Part shown: piece by piece, positions 14,279 to 25,218 of the stretch
Numbering within the stretch: position 1 is the stretch's first letter
How the letters are laid out: every line of letters starts with the position of its first letter
NCBI GenBank assembly: GCA_963924555.1
Contig: OZ004586.1
Span: 6,530,501 to 6,594,500 of the forward strand
Direction: 5' to 3'
DNA: 64,000 bases
From: Crambe crambe
Taxonomy: Eukaryota > Porifera > Demospongiae > Poecilosclerida > Crambeidae
Position numbers and translations under genes: made by a program
Notes under the pieces: generated by a model
Database searches by the model: none
What the model saw: only the letters and a program-made list of their open reading frames with translations
Told to the model about the DNA's origin: nothing

Positions 14279-16103
14279 ATGACTGCTTTTGCACCATATG
14301 TCAGAGGATTTATAGCAGAATGCAATGCTGAATGGTATCATGGCTTGCTAACAAGAGTTAAGGCAGAGAAAGTGCTGGCAGCATTTGAGAACACTGACTG
14401 TTTTCTTATCAGAGAGTGTGAAGAATCCCTCTTCTTGTCCCTCAAAATCCGAAGACTGACTAGATATGACTTCCATCATGTTAAAATACTGTATGGACCT
14501 GGATCGCATGGTGGTTGGTATAAACTGGAAGGAAATGCCTCAGGGAGCATTTCAAATCGTTTTAGTTCCCTGAATGATCTGGTTAACTATCATTATAATC
14601 ATGGCATTGGCTATCGTGTTAAGATTATGCTTGGATCAGCCTGCAGGAGAGCATCACCATCGAGTGAGTTCATGCAGTTATGTCTAGCTACCTACATGCA
14701 TTAACAGCCTCAGGATAGCTATTTTAATTTCACTGGTCATCCAGCTTTAGCTACATTGTAGCTTAAGCTATCATCACTCTAATAGCTACAGTGATAATTT
14801 TTATAAATAGTAGAGTTTCCCTCTCCTGTTAATCCCGGCTTCTAGCTATTTTCCCTCCCTACCTTCTACCTTCTTCCCCTCCCATTCCTCATTCTCATTT
14901 CCTCTCCACACATGCACCTTCAGTGGAGTACTCTTGGCAGTATGCAGAAGGAGCTCTTGGAGATCTCAGAAACTATTACTGGTATTGCGGAAAGATAACG
15001 AAAGAGAAAGCAGAAGCAACTCTACGAAATGGTGGACAAAATGAGAGATTATTCCTGGTCTGGCATTCAGTTGATAACCTTGTCCTATCCACTTCAACTG
15101 TTGGACTTATAAAACACACCAGGATTAACTGCAGTCCTGAGGGATACAGCTTGGGCTCCAGTAATGTGAAGTTCAGGACAGTACTTGGAATGATAAGATC
15201 CCATCTAATTGGTGAGAAACTACTTTTCTTCTTATAAATCACACCCACTAATTTCCATAGACTAGCTGTTGGTTATATTTCACAGTGAGTATGGTATTAT
15301 ATCATAACTGAATATGCGCATTCAAGCAGGATAGTAATAATTCAGTAGCTAATCAGGATCAGAAAACAATCCCAACATTTACATCCACTACCTTTACACT
15401 ACCTTTACCTTAACATGCTTTACCTTAACATGCTTTACCTTAACATGATATACCTTAACATGCTTTACCTTAACATGCTTTACCTTAACATGCTTTACCT
15501 TTACACTACCTTTACCTTAACATGCTTTACCTTAACATGCTTTACCTTAACATGCTTACTTGTAATAAGGATATTACATAGCTAACCATGGATGCATTGA
15601 TTCAATCTGTAGGTTTTTACGTCAAAGCACTGACACCTGTTGGTAATTATACTGATGGTGCCTGTACGATACAACTCAAAGATCACGCCCTGGTCATTTC
15701 CCAAATGAGTGGAGCAGAGATCAACAAATGGCCGTATAACAGCATCAGACATTTTGTTATTTATGCTGAAACTGGAAAATTTGGATTCCAATCAGGTAGA
15801 CGAGGGCCATATGGAGTAGCAGAGTATACCTTTGACATTACTGAAAAGAGGTTAGCTGACTTGCTAAGTGCCTTGGATGGGTTCACAGGAACTCAACTCA
15901 CCAAGTCCGCTAGGCTTGAATTTACCTCCCCAAATGCAACAGAGTCAAGACTGGAGTGTTCTCAATTCCAGCCCTTTTCACCTCTGTCCTGTTCAAGCAC
16001 AAGTTTTGTCTATTCTTATACCAAGTCAAGACACCGTCTTCTAGCTGTACAAACGAGTCCACACTTCAACCCAATGGAGAGAATTGTGGAATCAGTTATA
16101 TAG
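14279..16103 (+). CDS. SH2 - degenerate SH2 - PTB adaptor, first copy (3 exons, 387 aa)
   Basis: Exons are 14279-14663, 14924-15211 and 15613-16103; both introns are phase 1, and the total is a multiple of three. Residues about 17-126 are an SH2 domain (WYHGLLT, then FLIRE with the phosphotyrosine-binding Arg at residue 45). Residues about 135-222 match an SH2 fold (YYWYCGKITKEKAEATL), but FLVR is replaced by FLVWH with Trp at residue 175. Residues about 229-322 are an IRS/DOK-type PTB domain (INKWPYNSIRHF, SGRRGPYGVAEY). The tail is short, Ser/Thr-rich and ends in ESVI. No kinase, SH3, PH or transmembrane segment is seen. It is probably a cytoplasmic phosphotyrosine-reading adaptor. The same three-domain order recurs at 25.2-28.9 kb. 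I know of no standard family with SH2-SH2-PTB order; tensin (SH2-PTB) and SHC (PTB-SH2) are the nearest analogies. Confidence 0.87.
15404..15556. repeat. Minisatellite, about 15-bp unit, in intron 2 of the first adaptor
   Basis: The unit TTACCTTAACATGCT is reiterated about nine times, interrupted by TTACACTACC variants. It ends about 55 bp before the acceptor of the PTB exon. Confidence 0.9.
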
Positions 16104-16985
16104 AAACTGTGGTAGACTAACATTATAAGTATTATTAGTATTGTTTATGTAATCATTATTATTGTAATTATGTAATATTACGTCATTACCGGTATTTTAC
16201 TCCAGACTAAAGTCATTGCTTGTGTCTTTTATGTCAGTTGTGGAGTTGTCTAATATGATATTACTATAACATTTACATATCGTGCGTGCAAGAGTTATTA
16301 CAGAAACTAATTGACACAGTGATCTTGATTTACCATGCTTTAACCAAACAATGTACATATTGAGTGTGTAGCATTCATTCCAATTGTATCAACAGTTAAC
16401 TATTTATGGCTTGTGTGAAATAGGAGGGGAGGGAGGGGGGGGGGGGGGGGGGGGGAATTTTATTCTCCAATTGATTTGGTCAGCATTTTGAAGTGTCCAT
16501 ATACCTAACCTAGTTTGAGTTTCCCCCTCAAGACTACATAGCTAAAGACATTGTCTAGCTATACTCAATTTTCTGCAGCAAGCTTGTGTCATTTTTTCTT
16601 ACATAGCTATTGTACAGATGTGGCATTTAATTTTCCTTTCTATTGATTCTAATGTATGGTTCTTTACTATACGTAGCTGCTGTTAATTATACATACGTAC
16701 ATACTTATCTAGGGTCTTTGCTACAATCCAAGATCATGTACTATAGACCTTGTACTGAATATGAATTCATTGTCATAGCTATATTGTCGATGAAGCAGAA
16801 AACATTAATGGGGCACATCCTCCATAGCTCTTATTATGGCATCTGTTTTGGTTATGGCAAATATCATGTGCAATATAATACATATAGCTACTGACTCTTG
16901 CTGTTTCATTTTATATTGGACTTATCATTGCTTGGATACATGGAATGAGTCAGCAATTCCTTTGAAATATGTCTCCTGCTGAGTT
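16104..16985. other. Intergenic, with a poly-G run
   Basis: No gene is seen. A GGGAGGG-then-G homopolymer lies at about 16422-16455. The rest is AT-rich with scattered TAGCTA words. Confidence 0.5.
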
Positions 16986-17351
16986 ATGACTGCCAAGCTT
17001 TTTGATTTCTACTATCCTCAAGGTGAGCCTAGAGCTCACTGGCATCATGGGAAACTAACCAAATCTGAGGCTGAAGAAGTTCTGAGATCTAGTGATGACA
17101 CCAACTGCTTCCTAATTAGAAAAGAACATGGGGAAGAACTCATTCTCTCTTTGCTCTACGAAGGACAAGTGTATCATATGAGCATAGAATATAACCCTGG
17201 CCAGGGCTTTTCATTGCAAGGAAGTAATGAAACTAACTTTTATACTCTCAGTGAACTTGTTATGAATTATTATACTTGTGGTATTGGTGAGAATCCAAGA
17301 ATGACTCTTGGAAATGCTTGCAAGAAAGTGAATTTAACATGGCAGCATTAG
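16986..17351 (+). CDS. Lone SH2 domain protein or orphan SH2 exon (121 aa)
   Basis: An open frame from ATG encodes a complete SH2 domain (HWHHGKLTKSEAEEVL, then FLIRK with the binding Arg intact) and stops 8 codons after the domain. It aligns end to end with the first SH2 exon of both neighbouring adaptors. No second SH2 or PTB exon follows before the repeat block at 17.7 kb. A possible donor after CAAGAAA (about 17327) would be phase 0, whereas its relatives use phase 1, so splicing into 25873 would break the frame. It may be a stand-alone SH2 protein of SH2D1A/SAP-like size, or the remnant of an adaptor cut by repeat insertion. Confidence 0.65.
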   Translation: MTAKLFDFYYPQGEPRAHWHHGKLTKSEAEEVLRSSDDTNCFLIRKEHGEELILSLLYEGQVYHMSIEYNPGQGFSLQGSNETNFYTLSELVMNYYTCGIGENPRMTLGNACKKVNLTWQH

Positions 17352-17703
17352 CTCTATAGCTAGCTATAGCTCTGCTACATACAGTACATAATTATAGCTA
17401 TCAGTATTACAGCACTGCAAATACCAATTAGCTAACATGTAATAGCTATGAAACTTTGTTGAATTTTTATATACTACACATCACACAACTGGTTACAGCC
17501 TTCCTGTTATGATATCTCATTCATAAAAACACATTGTCTTCAATCACTAGCAACTTCTCCTAGAACATGAACATTCAGAATTTATATAAAGCATTCCTGA
17601 CCTGTCATGCATGAGGAGCAAAGTCAGTACATGGTGTGGTTATTGAATTTAGGAGGGTTTGGTGATGGTAAGGGGTCAATTTCTTGTTCATAAAATTTTT
17701 TAC

Positions 17704-17955
17704 ACCCATCTCTAGATTATCAGAGAGTGCGGTAGCACTCTCTAAGTAGGGATGGCAGGTCAAAGTCCATAGGACAGTATAAACTAAAAACTCTTCTTTC
17801 TCTTCTACCCTTACTCTACAGGTTCTCAGAAGGCTACAGTGAATTATTATATCTACAAAGAAGAGAGGAGAATGTTCAAAAGCCAAAAATTCATTCGCCA
17901 ACATAAGAAAAAAACGAGTTCTAAAATTGACTTTTGGTTCTTTTTCTTTGTAATA
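17704..17955 (-). repeat. 230-bp repeat unit, reverse orientation
   Basis: This is a reverse copy of the unit arrayed at 22075-22900. It contains the terminal palindrome AGAGAGTGCGGTAGCACTCTCT and TAGGGATGGCAGGTCAAAG. The open frame across it (FLAFEHSPLFFVD and so on) recurs only because the repeat recurs, so I do not treat it as a gene. Confidence 0.85.
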
Positions 17956-17960
17956 ATAAT

Positions 17961-19688
17961 AAGTAAGTGCAAAAAATTTCTTCTAAATAAAAAGGTTAAA
18001 TAGGGATAGCTTAAAATCTAGCTGGGCTATATAATGTACTGGAGTCGTATGAAAACAATCCCTACATTTACATCCAATATACCTATAGCTAGCTATGGCA
18101 GTTGTAAAAGTAGGGATTGTTTTCATACGACTCCAGTACATTATATAGCCCAGCTAGATTTTAAGCTATCCCTATTTAACCTTTTTATTTAGAAGAAATT
18201 TTTTGCACTTACTTGTTTCTATCCTTTTTTCTTAGTGCTTGAAGTTTAATATAAGTTTGTGTATGTGGCAGTATTTACTGTCACTTCAACTGAGAGTATA
18301 TGCATGCAGTGATTATTAATTTGACATGAGTATCTTTTTCTTTTGTAGGTAGCAGTCTCTGGTTGAAGAATTTGTTTAGCTATTTAAGTTTTGTCTATTA
18401 TTTAATATAAAACTTTACAGCAACAGCAATGTAAACAGCAATGTAGCTAAATGACATGTGAGCTGACTACACTACAGCAAAGTACTGGCTATAATACTAC
18501 TATAAGATGAGCATCTGTACTGTAATTCAGCAAGGAGTGACTGGAACATCATCAGATAAGACGATTAAGCTAAGCTAAACTCAAGAAGCTTACGTGGCTC
18601 CGCCCATAAGCCCCGCCCCCTAACGACGTGCGCTTCAAAATGGCGTCGAAAGATTAGCTAGTGTTCCGAGTGCTCGAATAGTGAAGTAGAGCCTTAGTCA
18701 AAACTAATAGCAAAAGATCAGCCTCTAGGTGCCGCTCTAACAGATGGCCAAAGCAGAATTTTGATGACTATAGCCAGTAAGTCGGTACGTCGATCTTATT
18801 ATCCTTATTATTATTATTATTATTATTACAAGTGAGTGTAAAAAATTTCTTCTAAATAAAAAGGTTAAGTAGGGATAGCCTAAAATCTAGCTGGCTATAT
18901 AATGTACTGCAGCCTCGTATGAATACAATCCCTACATTTATATCCACTACCTATAGCTAGCTATAGCAGTTGTAAAAGTAGGGATTGTATTCATACGAGG
19001 CTGCAGTACATTATATAGCCAGCTAGATTTTAGGCTATCCCTACTTAACCTTTTTATTTAGAAGAAATTTTTTACACTCACTTGTTTCTATCCTTTTTTC
19101 TTAGTGCTTGAAGTTTAATATAAGTTTGTGTATGTGGCAGTATTTACTGTCACTTCAACTGAGAGTATATGCATGCAGTGATTATTAATTTGAAATGAGT
19201 ATCTTTTTCTTTTGTAGGTAGCAGTCTCTGGTTGAAGAATTTGTTTAGCTATTTAAGTTTTGTCTATTATTTAATATAAAACTTTACAGCAACAGCAATG
19301 TAAACAGCAATGTAGCTAAATGACATGTGAGCTGACTACACTACAGCCAAGTACTGGCTATAATACTACTATAAGATGAGCATCTGTACTGTAATTCAGC
19401 AAGGAGTGACTGGAACATCATCAGATAAGACGATTAAGCTAAGCTAAACTTAAGAAGCTTACGTGGCTCCGCCCATAAGCCCCGCCCCCTAACGACGTGC
19501 GCTTCAAAATGGCGTCGAAAGATTAGCTAGTGTTCCGAGTCCTCGAATAGTGAAGTAGAGCCTTAGTCAAAACTAATAGCAAAAGATCAGCCTCTAGGTG
19601 CCGCTCTAACAGATGGCCAAAGCAGAATTTTGATGACTATAGCCAGTAAGTCGGTACGTCGATCTTATTATCCTTATTATTATTATTA
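17961..19688. repeat. Tandem duplication, about 867-bp unit, two copies, each starting with a long hairpin
   Basis: Unit 1 starts at about 17961 and unit 2 at about 18828. Each opens with an inverted repeat (17961-18215 and 18828-19085; arms about 115 bp). Then come a shared AT-rich segment, a GC-rich segment (GGCTCCGCCCATAAGC, CCCGCCCCC) and a short ATGGCGTCG start. Both end in a TTA microsatellite. Diverged copies of the same unit continue at 20750-21410 and 21590-22075. The GC boxes suggest a captured promoter or first exon; this is inference. Confidence 0.85.
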
Positions 19689-19921
19689 TTATAAAGAAAA
19701 AGAACAAAAGTCAATTTTAGAACTCGCTTTTTTCTTATGTTAGCGAATGAATTTTTGGTTTTTGAACATTCTCCTCTCTTCTTTGTAGATGTAATAATTC
19801 ACTGTAGCCTTCTGAGAACCTATAGAGTAAGGGTAGAAGAGAAAGAAGAGTTTTAGTTCATACAGTCTTATGACCTTTGACCCGCCATCCCTACTTAGAG
19901 AGTGCTAACGCACTCTCGATT
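19688..19921 (+). repeat. 230-bp repeat unit, forward orientation
   Basis: It runs from ATAAAGAAAAAGAACAAAAG to the palindrome GAGAGTGCTAACGCACTCTC. It matches the unit at 22075-22900 with some substitutions. Confidence 0.85.
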
Positions 19922-19924
19922 ATT

Positions 19925-20367
19925 ACAAGTGAATGCAAAAAATTTCTTCGAAATAAAAATGTGAAGTAGGGATGCTATTATAACTGCAGCTTCATTATGA
20001 AAACCAAGTACTGCAGCATCGAAGCAGTATGGCCCAAAAATCTAGCTGGAATATGTATTATAACTGCATGCAAGAGAGTGAACTTAGTGAAGTGACCCTT
20101 ACCCCCATCATCAAGTACGAGATACTATTCCTACTTCACTCCCTTGGCCGAGGAGTGAAGTAGGAATAGTATCTTGTACTTGATGATGGGTAAGGGTCAC
20201 TTCACTAAGTTCACTCTCTTGCATGCAGTTATAATACATATTCCAGCTAGATTTTTGGGCCATACTGCTTCGATGCTGCAGTACTTGGTTTTCATAATGA
20301 AGCTGCAGTTATAATAGCATCCCTACTTCACATTTTTATTTCGAAGAAATTTTTTGCATTCACTTGT
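19925..20367. repeat. Long near-perfect inverted repeat (arms about 215 bp)
   Basis: The arm beginning ACAAGTGAATGCAAAAAATT is mirrored by AATTTTTTGCATTCACTTGT. The centre lies near 20145 (CTTGGCCGAGGAG). A lone right arm of the same element is at about 24600-24818. Transcription would give a hairpin of more than 200 bp. No coding frame is present. Confidence 0.9.
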
Positions 20368-20744
20368 TTGCATTCTTTTTCTTTGTGATTATGAAAATTG
20401 ATAGACACTAAAGGCTTCCTTGATTGAACTAAATTTATTTAATGATCAGTATTTCATTTTGTTCAGGGAGGAGAGTTTGAAGGATGATCATCTGCAGTGT
20501 AATGGAGTACTGAAAGGAGTGAACATTTTAAAAAGTGAACAGCATTAGCTAATTGTTACATATGTGATCACTGAAATAATTATTGAGATGGTACGTATGT
20601 CTTGCTTGAGGGAGGAGTATGGGGAGTTTATGCATTTGGTGTAGTGATCATAATAGTGGATGCCATCAAATGGCCACATCCTGTGCAGGTGTTATATGAG
20701 GAGAACTGCTATTAATTGCCCCACCCCTTTTATGAGGTAATATC

Positions 20745-21410
20745 GCGAAGATTTTTTTCATACGAGGCTGCAGCACATTATAGATAGCCCAGCTAGATTT
20801 TAGGCTATCCCTACTTAACCTTTTTATTTTTTACGCTCACTTGTTTCTATCCTTTTTCTTAGTGCTTGAAGTTGAATGAGGGAGGCTACAGTACAGTACT
20901 ATACAAAGCCAGCTGTACATAAACCTCTTTTGTAGGTACATACAGTGTCTCTGGTTGAAGAATTTGTTTAGCTATTTAAGTTTTGTTGATATAAAACTTT
21001 ACAGCAACAGCAATGTAAATGACATGTACACGGCATGGTGAAGTGAGCTGACTACACTACAGCCAAGTACTGGCTATAATGCTACTATAGGATGAGCATC
21101 TGTACTGTAATTCAGCAAGGAGTGACTGGAACATCATCAGATAATGAATGAAGACCTTGGCTATAGCTAAACTTAAGCTTACGTGGCTCCGCCCATAAGC
21201 CCCGCCCCCTTCAAAATGGCGTAGAAAGATTAGCAGCTGTGTTCCGAGTGCTATCGAATAGTGAAGTAGAGCCTTAGTCAAAACTAATAGCAAAAGATCA
21301 GCCTCTAGGTGCCGCTCTAACAGATGGCCAAAGCAGAATTTTGATGACTATAGCCAGTAAGTCGGTACGTCGATCTTATTATTATTATTATTATCCTTAT
21401 TATTATTATT
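20745..21410. repeat. Third, truncated copy of the 867-bp unit
   Basis: It starts with a half hairpin (CATACGAGGCTGCAG) and continues through CAGCAAGGAGTGACTGGAAC, the GGCTCCGCCC GC box and the TTA microsatellite. Several internal deletions distinguish it from the two copies at 17961-19688. Confidence 0.8.
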
Positions 21411-21672
21411 ACAAGTGAGTGCAAAAAATTTCTTCTAAATAAAAAGGTTAAGTAGGGATAGCTTAAAATCTAGCTGGGCTATAATAATGTACTGCAGCCT
21501 CGTATGAAAACAATCCCTACATTTACATCCACTACCTATAGCTAGCTATGACAGTTGTAAAAGTAGGGATTGTTTTCATACGAGGCTGCAGTACATTATT
21601 ATAGCCCAGCTAGATTTTAAGCTATCCCTACTTAACCTTTTTATTTAGAAGAAATTTTTTGCACTCACTTGT
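21411..21672. repeat. Long hairpin of the 867-bp family, third intact copy
   Basis: The arms run from ACAAGTGAGTGCAAAAAATT to its reverse complement ending CACTCACTTGT, with a loop around CTATAGCTAGCTATGACAG. It is nearly identical to the hairpins at 17961-18215 and 18828-19085. Confidence 0.88.
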
Positions 21673-22075
21673 TTCCATCCTTTTTTCTTATTGCTTGAAG
21701 TTGAATGTAAGTTTGTGTATGTAAAGAATTGAATGGCAGTAGTGATACTACTATAAGATGAGCATCTGTACTGTAATTCAGCAAGGAGTGACTAGAACAT
21801 CATCAGATAAGAATAAAATTAGCTACCTAAACTTGGAAGCTTACGTGGCTCCGCCCATAAGCCCCGCCCCCTACCGACGTGCGCTTCAAAATGGCGTCGA
21901 AAGATTGGCTAGTGTTCCGAGTGCTCGAATAGTGAAGTAGAGCCTTAGTCAAAACTAATAGCAAAAGACCAGCCTCTAGGTGCCGCTCTAACAGATGGCC
22001 AAAGCAGAATTTTGATGACTATAGCCAGTAAGCCGGTACGTCGATCTTATATTTATTATCCTTATTATTATTATT
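21673..22075 (+). repeat. Fourth, shortened copy of the 867-bp unit
   Basis: It retains CAGCAAGGAGTGACTAGAAC, the GC boxes and the ATGGCGTCGAAAGATT start. Here the codon after AAAGAT is TGG, not TAG, so the small frame runs 13 codons rather than 5. Its role is unknown. Confidence 0.75.
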
Positions 22076-22900
22076 ATAAAGAAAAAGAACAAAAGTCAAT
22101 TTTAGACATCGTTTTTTTCTTATGTTAGCGAATGAATTTTTGGTTTTGGAACATTCTCCTCTCTTCTTTGTAGATGTAATAATTCACTGTAGCCTTCTGA
22201 GAACCTGTAGAGTAAGGGTAGAAGAGAAAGAAGAGTTTTTAGTTTATACAGTCTTATGACCTTTGACCCGCTATCCCTACTTAGAGAGTGCTAGCGCACT
22301 CTCTGATAAAGAAAAAGAACGAAAAGTCAATTTTAGAACTCGTTTTTTTCTTATGTTGGCGAATGAATTTTTGGCTTTTGAACATTCTCCTCTCTTCTTT
22401 GTAGATATAATAATTCACTGTAGCCTTCTGAGAACCTGTAGAGTAAGGGTAGAAGAGAAAGAAGAGTTTTTAGTTTATACTGTCCTATGGACTTTGACCT
22501 GCCATCCCTACTTAGAGAGTGCTACCGCACTCTCTGATAAAGAAATTGAACAAAAGTCAATTTTAGACATCGTTTTTTTCTTATGTTAGCGAATGAATTT
22601 TCGGTTTTTGAACATTCTCCTCTCTTCTTGGTAGATGCAATAATTCACTATAGCCTTCTGAGAACCTGTAGAGTAAGGGTAGAAGAGAAAGAAGAGTTTT
22701 TAGTTTATACAGTCTTAGCCTTCTGAGAACCTGTAGAGTAAGGGTAGAAGAGAAAGAAGAGTTTTTAGTTTATACAGTCTTAGCCTTCTGAGAACCTGTA
22801 GAGTAAGGGTAGAAGAGAAAGAAGAGTTTTTAGTTTATACAGTCTTATGACCTTTGACCCGCCATCCCTACTTAGAGAGTGCTAGCGCACTCTCTGATAA
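22075..22900 (+). repeat. Tandem array of the 230-bp unit (three copies, with a triplicated subunit)
   Basis: Copies begin at about 22075, 22312 and 22548, each ending in the AGAGAGTGC-GCACTCTCT palindrome. In the third copy a roughly 65-bp piece (CCTTCTGAGAACCTGTAGAG onward) is repeated three times. The array gives long open frames by repetition, which I regard as non-genic. Confidence 0.88.
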
Positions 22901-22907
22901 TTACATT

Positions 22908-23009
22908 GATACCGTGAAATATCACGAGTCTGTTGGCTAGTATTCACATGAGTGCCGCAGGCACGAGTGAGAATACCAGCCAATCAGACGAGTGATATTT
23001 CACGGTATC
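22908..23009. repeat. Fold-back element
   Basis: GATACCGTGAAATATCAC at 22908 is mirrored by GTGATATTTCACGGTATC ending near 23009, with imperfect inner arms (TTGGCTAGTATTC and GAATACCAGCCAA). Confidence 0.85.
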
Positions 23010-23025
23010 TACGTAATAATCAATT

Positions 23026-23628
23026 TATTATGTAACTACTGAGCATGCGTGGTGCCTTCAGGCCGTTGGATTCGTTTTGTTTATCCGGTGAGTGAGCTTG
23101 ACTTGTTAAAGTTGTAATTGATTTCTACAGCGTTTCTGATTGTAGACACTAGGCTTATAAGTGTCTATTGTAAGCGCTAAGTGCTTTGTGGCTAGCATTA
23201 CAGCTTCCTCTGTATGCAGCTAGTCTCGTGGGCCAGACCCTTTACCAACCGCGCTGCCAGGCTGAACTGCCACTTTAATACTACAGCAGCTAGCTAAGGA
23301 GTTTAGGCACATCTAAAAGGTATAGCTGTACTTGCTTCACTTGCTGTCAAATGTTTTTACTACTTGTTGTCAAATGTTGCACATTGCCATAGTATAATTA
23401 GCTACTGGATTTTTTTTGCTAGGAGTTCAGCATAATTATTTTTTAAACTCTTGAAAAGGAAGTATAGTCTAGTTTTTCACTTTTATTATCATGGCTATAA
23501 AATAAATCATTATGCAAAGATTGCCTAGGGGGACGTAATATGACTACGCGATATGGTAAAATATCACCCTAGTTGTGATACTACTATTCTCTATGGGACA
23601 TGCTCAGTAACTACATAATAATAATAAA
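23026..23628. mobile_element. MITE-like element of about 600 bp with terminal inverted repeats
   Basis: The left end TTATTATGTAACTACTGAGC is matched in inverse by GCTCAGTAACTACATAATAA at about 23605-23624. The interior has no recognisable protein. A target-site duplication is not evident. Confidence 0.6.
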
Positions 23629-23651
23629 TAATAGTTAGACAACGAGACCTA

Positions 23652-23754
23652 GGGATCTAAGTTATTTAGAGACCCGAGGGCCCTGGGCTGTAGTGACCCG
23701 AGCGCAGCGAGGGCGCTACCAAGGGCCCGAGGGTCTCTAAATAACTTAGATCCC
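23652..23754. repeat. Fold-back element
   Basis: GGGATCTAAGTTATTTAGAG is mirrored by CTCTAAATAACTTAGATCCC. The loop is GC-rich (GACCCGAGCGCAGCGAGG). A diverged relative may lie at about 26385-26465. Confidence 0.85.
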
Positions 23755-24123
23755 GTTGGTCAAGTTACCTAACTTATTTAGAACATAGCAACATAGTTTT
23801 GGAACTTAGAAAGGCTTCAAATGAATCGCTAAAGTTTAGCTAGTCAGCCATGAAAGCTTCGTGCACCGAAAATCCAGCAGCTGAAAATCACCAGAACTAA
23901 GGTAGGCTTTCTAGCTTATACGCTTGAAAATATGAACTAACTAAGCTTTCTACGCTGCCTTCGGTACCTTGTTACTCTTTTCTAGGCTTTAGTTGGTACT
24001 CACTAGTGTCAGGAGGCGAGAAACTAGCTTTCACCATTTTTTGACAAGTCTTCTAACACACACCCACCAGGCGGGGTTGGTTGGTTACTATGGATTCATA
24101 ACAATATTTCTAATTGCTGCCCA

Positions 24124-24210
24124 CCACAGGGTACTAAGTGCCTAACCGTAGGTTTACTAAGTGCCCGGGGCACTTAGTAAACCGACTGTTAGGCACTTAG
24201 TATCCCTGTG
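24124..24210. repeat. Fold-back element
   Basis: CACAGGGTACTAAGTGCCTAA is mirrored by TTAGGCACTTAGTATCCCTGTG around a GCCCGGGGC centre, giving a nearly perfect 87-bp palindrome. Confidence 0.88.
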
Positions 24211-24272
24211 ATGCATTATGAGGTTTAGAAGATCTGATTTTGTATTGTGAATATACAGAGCTGTGTTCTAAT

Positions 24273-24597
24273 AATCAGAGAGTGCGGTAGCACTCTCTAA
24301 GTAGGGATGGTAGGTCAAAGTCCATAGGACAGTATAAACTAAAAACTCTTCTTTCTCTTCTACCCTTACTCTACAGGTTCTCAGAAGGCTACAGTGAATT
24401 ATTATATCTACAAAGAAGAGAGGAGAATGTTCAAAAGCCAAAAATTCATTCGCCAACATAAGAAAAAAACGAGTTCTAAAATTGACTTTTCGTTCTTTTT
24501 CTTTATCAGAGAGTGCGCTAGCACTCTCTAAGTAGGGATGGCGGGTCAAAGGTCATAAGACTGTATAAACTAAAAACTCTTCTTTCTCTTCTACCCT
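24273..24597 (-). repeat. 230-bp repeat units, reverse orientation (one full, one partial)
   Basis: A reverse copy at about 24273-24510 is followed by the start of a second, which breaks at CTACCCTTAG where the half hairpin at 24600 begins. Together with the reverse copy at 17704 it flanks the whole repeat block. Confidence 0.82.
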
Positions 24598-24599
24598 TA

Positions 24600-24818
24600 G
24601 GGCCAAGGGAGTGAAGTAGGAATAGTATCTCGTACTTGATGATGGGTAAGGGTCACTTCACTAAGTTCACTCTCTTGCATGCAGTTATAATACATATTCC
24701 AGCTAGATTTTTGGGCCATACTGCTTCGATGCTGCAGTACTTGATTTTCATAATGAAGCTGCAGTTATAATAGCATCCCTACTTCACATTTTTATTTCGA
24801 AGAAATTTTTTGCATTCA
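24600..24818. repeat. Half of the 443-bp inverted repeat
   Basis: It matches the right arm of 19925-20367 from GGGAGTGAAGTAGGAATAGT to TTTTTTGCATTCA, with no left arm beside it. It looks like a deletion or recombination product. Confidence 0.85.
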
Positions 24819-25218
24819 TATATTTAGCTATATAGCTAGCTAATCATTGGGTAGCTATAATGCTATATATAGCTACATGTACAGGGGAGGCTCAGCCACT
24901 CACTGGTTTGGGGGGGGGGGTGAGATTCGTGTACTGGGTCTACACTGATCTACATTGCAAATCAGCAATAATACAGTACTCCACTGTGGAAATGAGTACA
25001 TTATATTATCAGCAACACACTTTTCTTTTAGCTTATTGGATGTGTAGATTATAGTTACATCTGATTGTTTGTGATCTAGTTTTGATATTTTATGCACTCA
25101 ATTTCATTTCCCAAATGTCTGATCTACAGTCTTGTTATGAAAATATAGGCCTAATATTATAGCTATAAACACACATAATAGTGTCTATCTTAGCTAGGAA
25201 GTAGCTAGCTAGTGTCTA

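Noticed and set aside
22263-22589. Open frame of 108 codons with relatives at 17605-17904 and 24268-24549
   Set aside because: The peptide similarity comes entirely from the 230-bp repeat unit and its palindrome. There is no start context, splice structure or domain.
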